Positions 5,096 to 6,061 of a stretch of DNA of 6,061 nt are shown one piece after another. This stretch comes from Nitrososphaera sp. (GTDB lineage: Archaea > Thermoproteota > Nitrososphaeria > Nitrososphaerales > Nitrososphaeraceae). The stretch is taken from positions 1-6,061 of the forward strand of contig JAKEIF010000082.1 of NCBI GenBank assembly GCA_022545875.1, read 5' to 3'. Every line of letters starts with the position of its first letter. The stretch's first letter is position 1. The notes under the pieces are model-generated. The model saw only the letters and a list, made by a program, of their open reading frames with translations. It ran no database searches and was not told the DNA's origin. The position numbers were made by a program, and so were the translations under genes.

Positions 5096-6061
5096 CTAGA
5101 CCGACAGCCTGAGTGCGACATGAAAAGTGGCGCCAACTCCATCTGCATTGTTTGAAGCCCAGATTCTGCCGCCATGAGCATCGACTATTTTCTTTGACAG
5201 GTAAAGCCCAAGTCCGATCCCCTTTTCCGATCTTGAAACAAACTTTTCGAAAAGCCGGGGCATGATATTTTGGTCGATTCCAGTACCGCTGTCAGCAATA
5301 GAAATGACTGCTTCCCTGCTTCCATCATGATTGTCCTGCCGCCTCATTGTGACGGAGATCGTTCCGCTACTTGTAAACTTGATAGCATTTGAAAGTAGGT
5401 TAGAAAACACCTGGCCTATTCTGTTCGGGTCGGCTAGCGCGATTAGCCGCAGGCTCTTGTTAGAATTGTCTTCTTGCTCCTGCACCGAAGATATGCGTAC
5501 TCTGCCTGATCGATCTGCCTGGATGGATCGTTGGAAATCGGAGGCTATCGCTGTAACTAGCTCGGTGAGCTCAACCTTTTCCATGACGAGCCGAAACGTA
5601 CCGCTTTCCATGCGGGTAACGTCGAGTACGTCCTCGGCGATCTGCTCCAGCCTATGCGCGTTTCTGACGATTACCTCGAGTAGTTCTTTTTGTTCTGGAG
5701 AATTTTGCCGCTCCTGAAGTATCTCAGACAATCCGAGGATCGGTTGAATCGGATTTCGCAATTCATGAGCGGTGATGTCAATAAACTCCCTCATGGCTTG
5801 ATCGTTGCGTTCCAGCCGGAGGTTAGCCGCCCTGAGGTTTTCTGCGTATTCTGTTATTCTCCAGAGGTTTTCAAATATGGTTGCATATGACTCTGCTAGC
5901 GAAACCGTATTCGAATATGTAGCCACGCCGCCTGCCTGATAGGGATCGCTTATGGTGTCGTCTCTGAGCTCCCAGCTCATGAATTCCTTGCGGTCCGAAA
6001 TCATTATCGTTATGCGCGTGCTCAGGTCGGCGTCGGTTATTCTGATTTGGGTGTTGGGGGC
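5096..6061 (-). CDS. Sensor histidine kinase, C-terminal part (5' end outside window)
   Basis: The frame stays open to base 6061, so 321 residues are visible and the start is missing; an internal ATG at 6004 is not a convincing start because the upstream codons also read well. Numbered from that Met, a possible sensor-domain end (about 1-48, with GVATYSNTVSLAESYATIF) leads into a helical linker (49-72). The HisKA helix follows with ITAHELRNPIQPILGL and phospho-accepting H80. The HATPase domain has the N-box (N202, N206), the G1 box DSGTGID with D238, the F-box LFEKF (251-255) and the G2 box GIGLGL (262-267). All catalytic parts are present, so it should autophosphorylate and pass phosphate to a response regulator, none of which is encoded here. 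No transmembrane helix is visible in this part. The pre-HisKA stretch and HELR-PIQPILGL box resemble those I recall from thaumarchaeal kinases; that resemblance is from memory, not a search. Confidence 0.9.
   Translation of the reverse strand, partial: APNTQIRITDADLSTRITIMISDRKEFMSWELRDDTISDPYQAGGVATYSNTVSLAESYATIFENLWRITEYAENLRAANLRLERNDQAMREFIDITAHELRNPIQPILGLSEILQERQNSPEQKELLEVIVRNAHRLEQIAEDVLDVTRMESGTFRLVMEKVELTELVTAIASDFQRSIQADRSGRVRISSVQEQEDNSNKSLRLIALADPNRIGQVFSNLLSNAIKFTSSGTISVTMRRQDNHDGSREAVISIADSGTGIDQNIMPRLFEKFVSRSEKGIGLGLYLSKKIVDAHGGRIWASNNADGVGATFHVALRLSV

Noticed and set aside
5331..5717. Plus-strand open frame of about 128 codons opposite the kinase
   Set aside because: The translation is low in complexity (Ser-rich) and lies antisense to the HATPase and HisKA domains; it is a shadow.
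1..6061. CRISPR array, tRNA, rRNA, insertion sequence or defence system
   Set aside because: No regularly spaced direct repeats, cloverleaf-like segments, transposase motifs or terminal inverted repeats were seen; the six protein genes account for nearly all of the window.

Overview
The window most likely comes from a soil- or hot-spring-type ammonia-oxidising archaeon of the Nitrososphaera group (Thaumarchaeota/Nitrososphaerota). This is an inference from several features: moderately GC-rich coding DNA with AT-rich gaps, archaeal TATA-like boxes about 25 bp before near-leaderless starts, use of TTG/GTG starts, and a histidine kinase whose dimerisation box and preceding segment resemble those common in this group. 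No rRNA or other taxonomic marker is present, so the assignment stays tentative.

Layout. Bases 1-613 (+) hold the 3' end of an asparagine synthase-type gene with an added C-terminal zinc ribbon. Overlapping its tail by 9 bp, on the minus strand (605-745), is a 46-residue YHS/TRASH-type Cys-metal-binding protein that is easy to miss because it is so short. Bases 746-855 are a divergent control region with TATA-like boxes for both directions and a perfect 9-bp-arm inverted repeat (799-822) touching the rightward TATA box. Bases 856-4583 (+) form a tight three-gene operon: a LolD/MacB-type ABC ATPase, a signal-peptide-bearing extracytoplasmic protein with four tandem CARDB/NEW3-like beta-sandwich repeats and a C-terminal membrane anchor, and a MacB/FtsX-type permease. 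The first two genes overlap by 4 bp (ATGA) and the last two are 3 bp apart.

Converging on this operon after a 16-bp gap are two minus-strand genes: a divergent PII (GlnB/GlnK-like) protein at 4600-4974 with its own TATA-like box, and the C-terminal part of a sensor histidine kinase at 5096-6061 whose N-terminus lies outside the window.

How they may work together. The three-gene operon should form one membrane machine of the MacB/FtsX mechanotransmission type, with the repeat protein as its exported partner between membrane and S-layer. The inverted repeat suggests a dimeric repressor that would control the operon and perhaps the divergent YHS gene. The PII protein aligns without gaps to E. 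coli GlnB yet has lost the B-loop lysine, both C-loop arginines and the T-loop Tyr51, so it is probably not an ordinary ATP/2-oxoglutarate sensor. The most unusual items are the degenerate PII, the four-repeat partner protein, the hidden YHS gene and the shared operator region.
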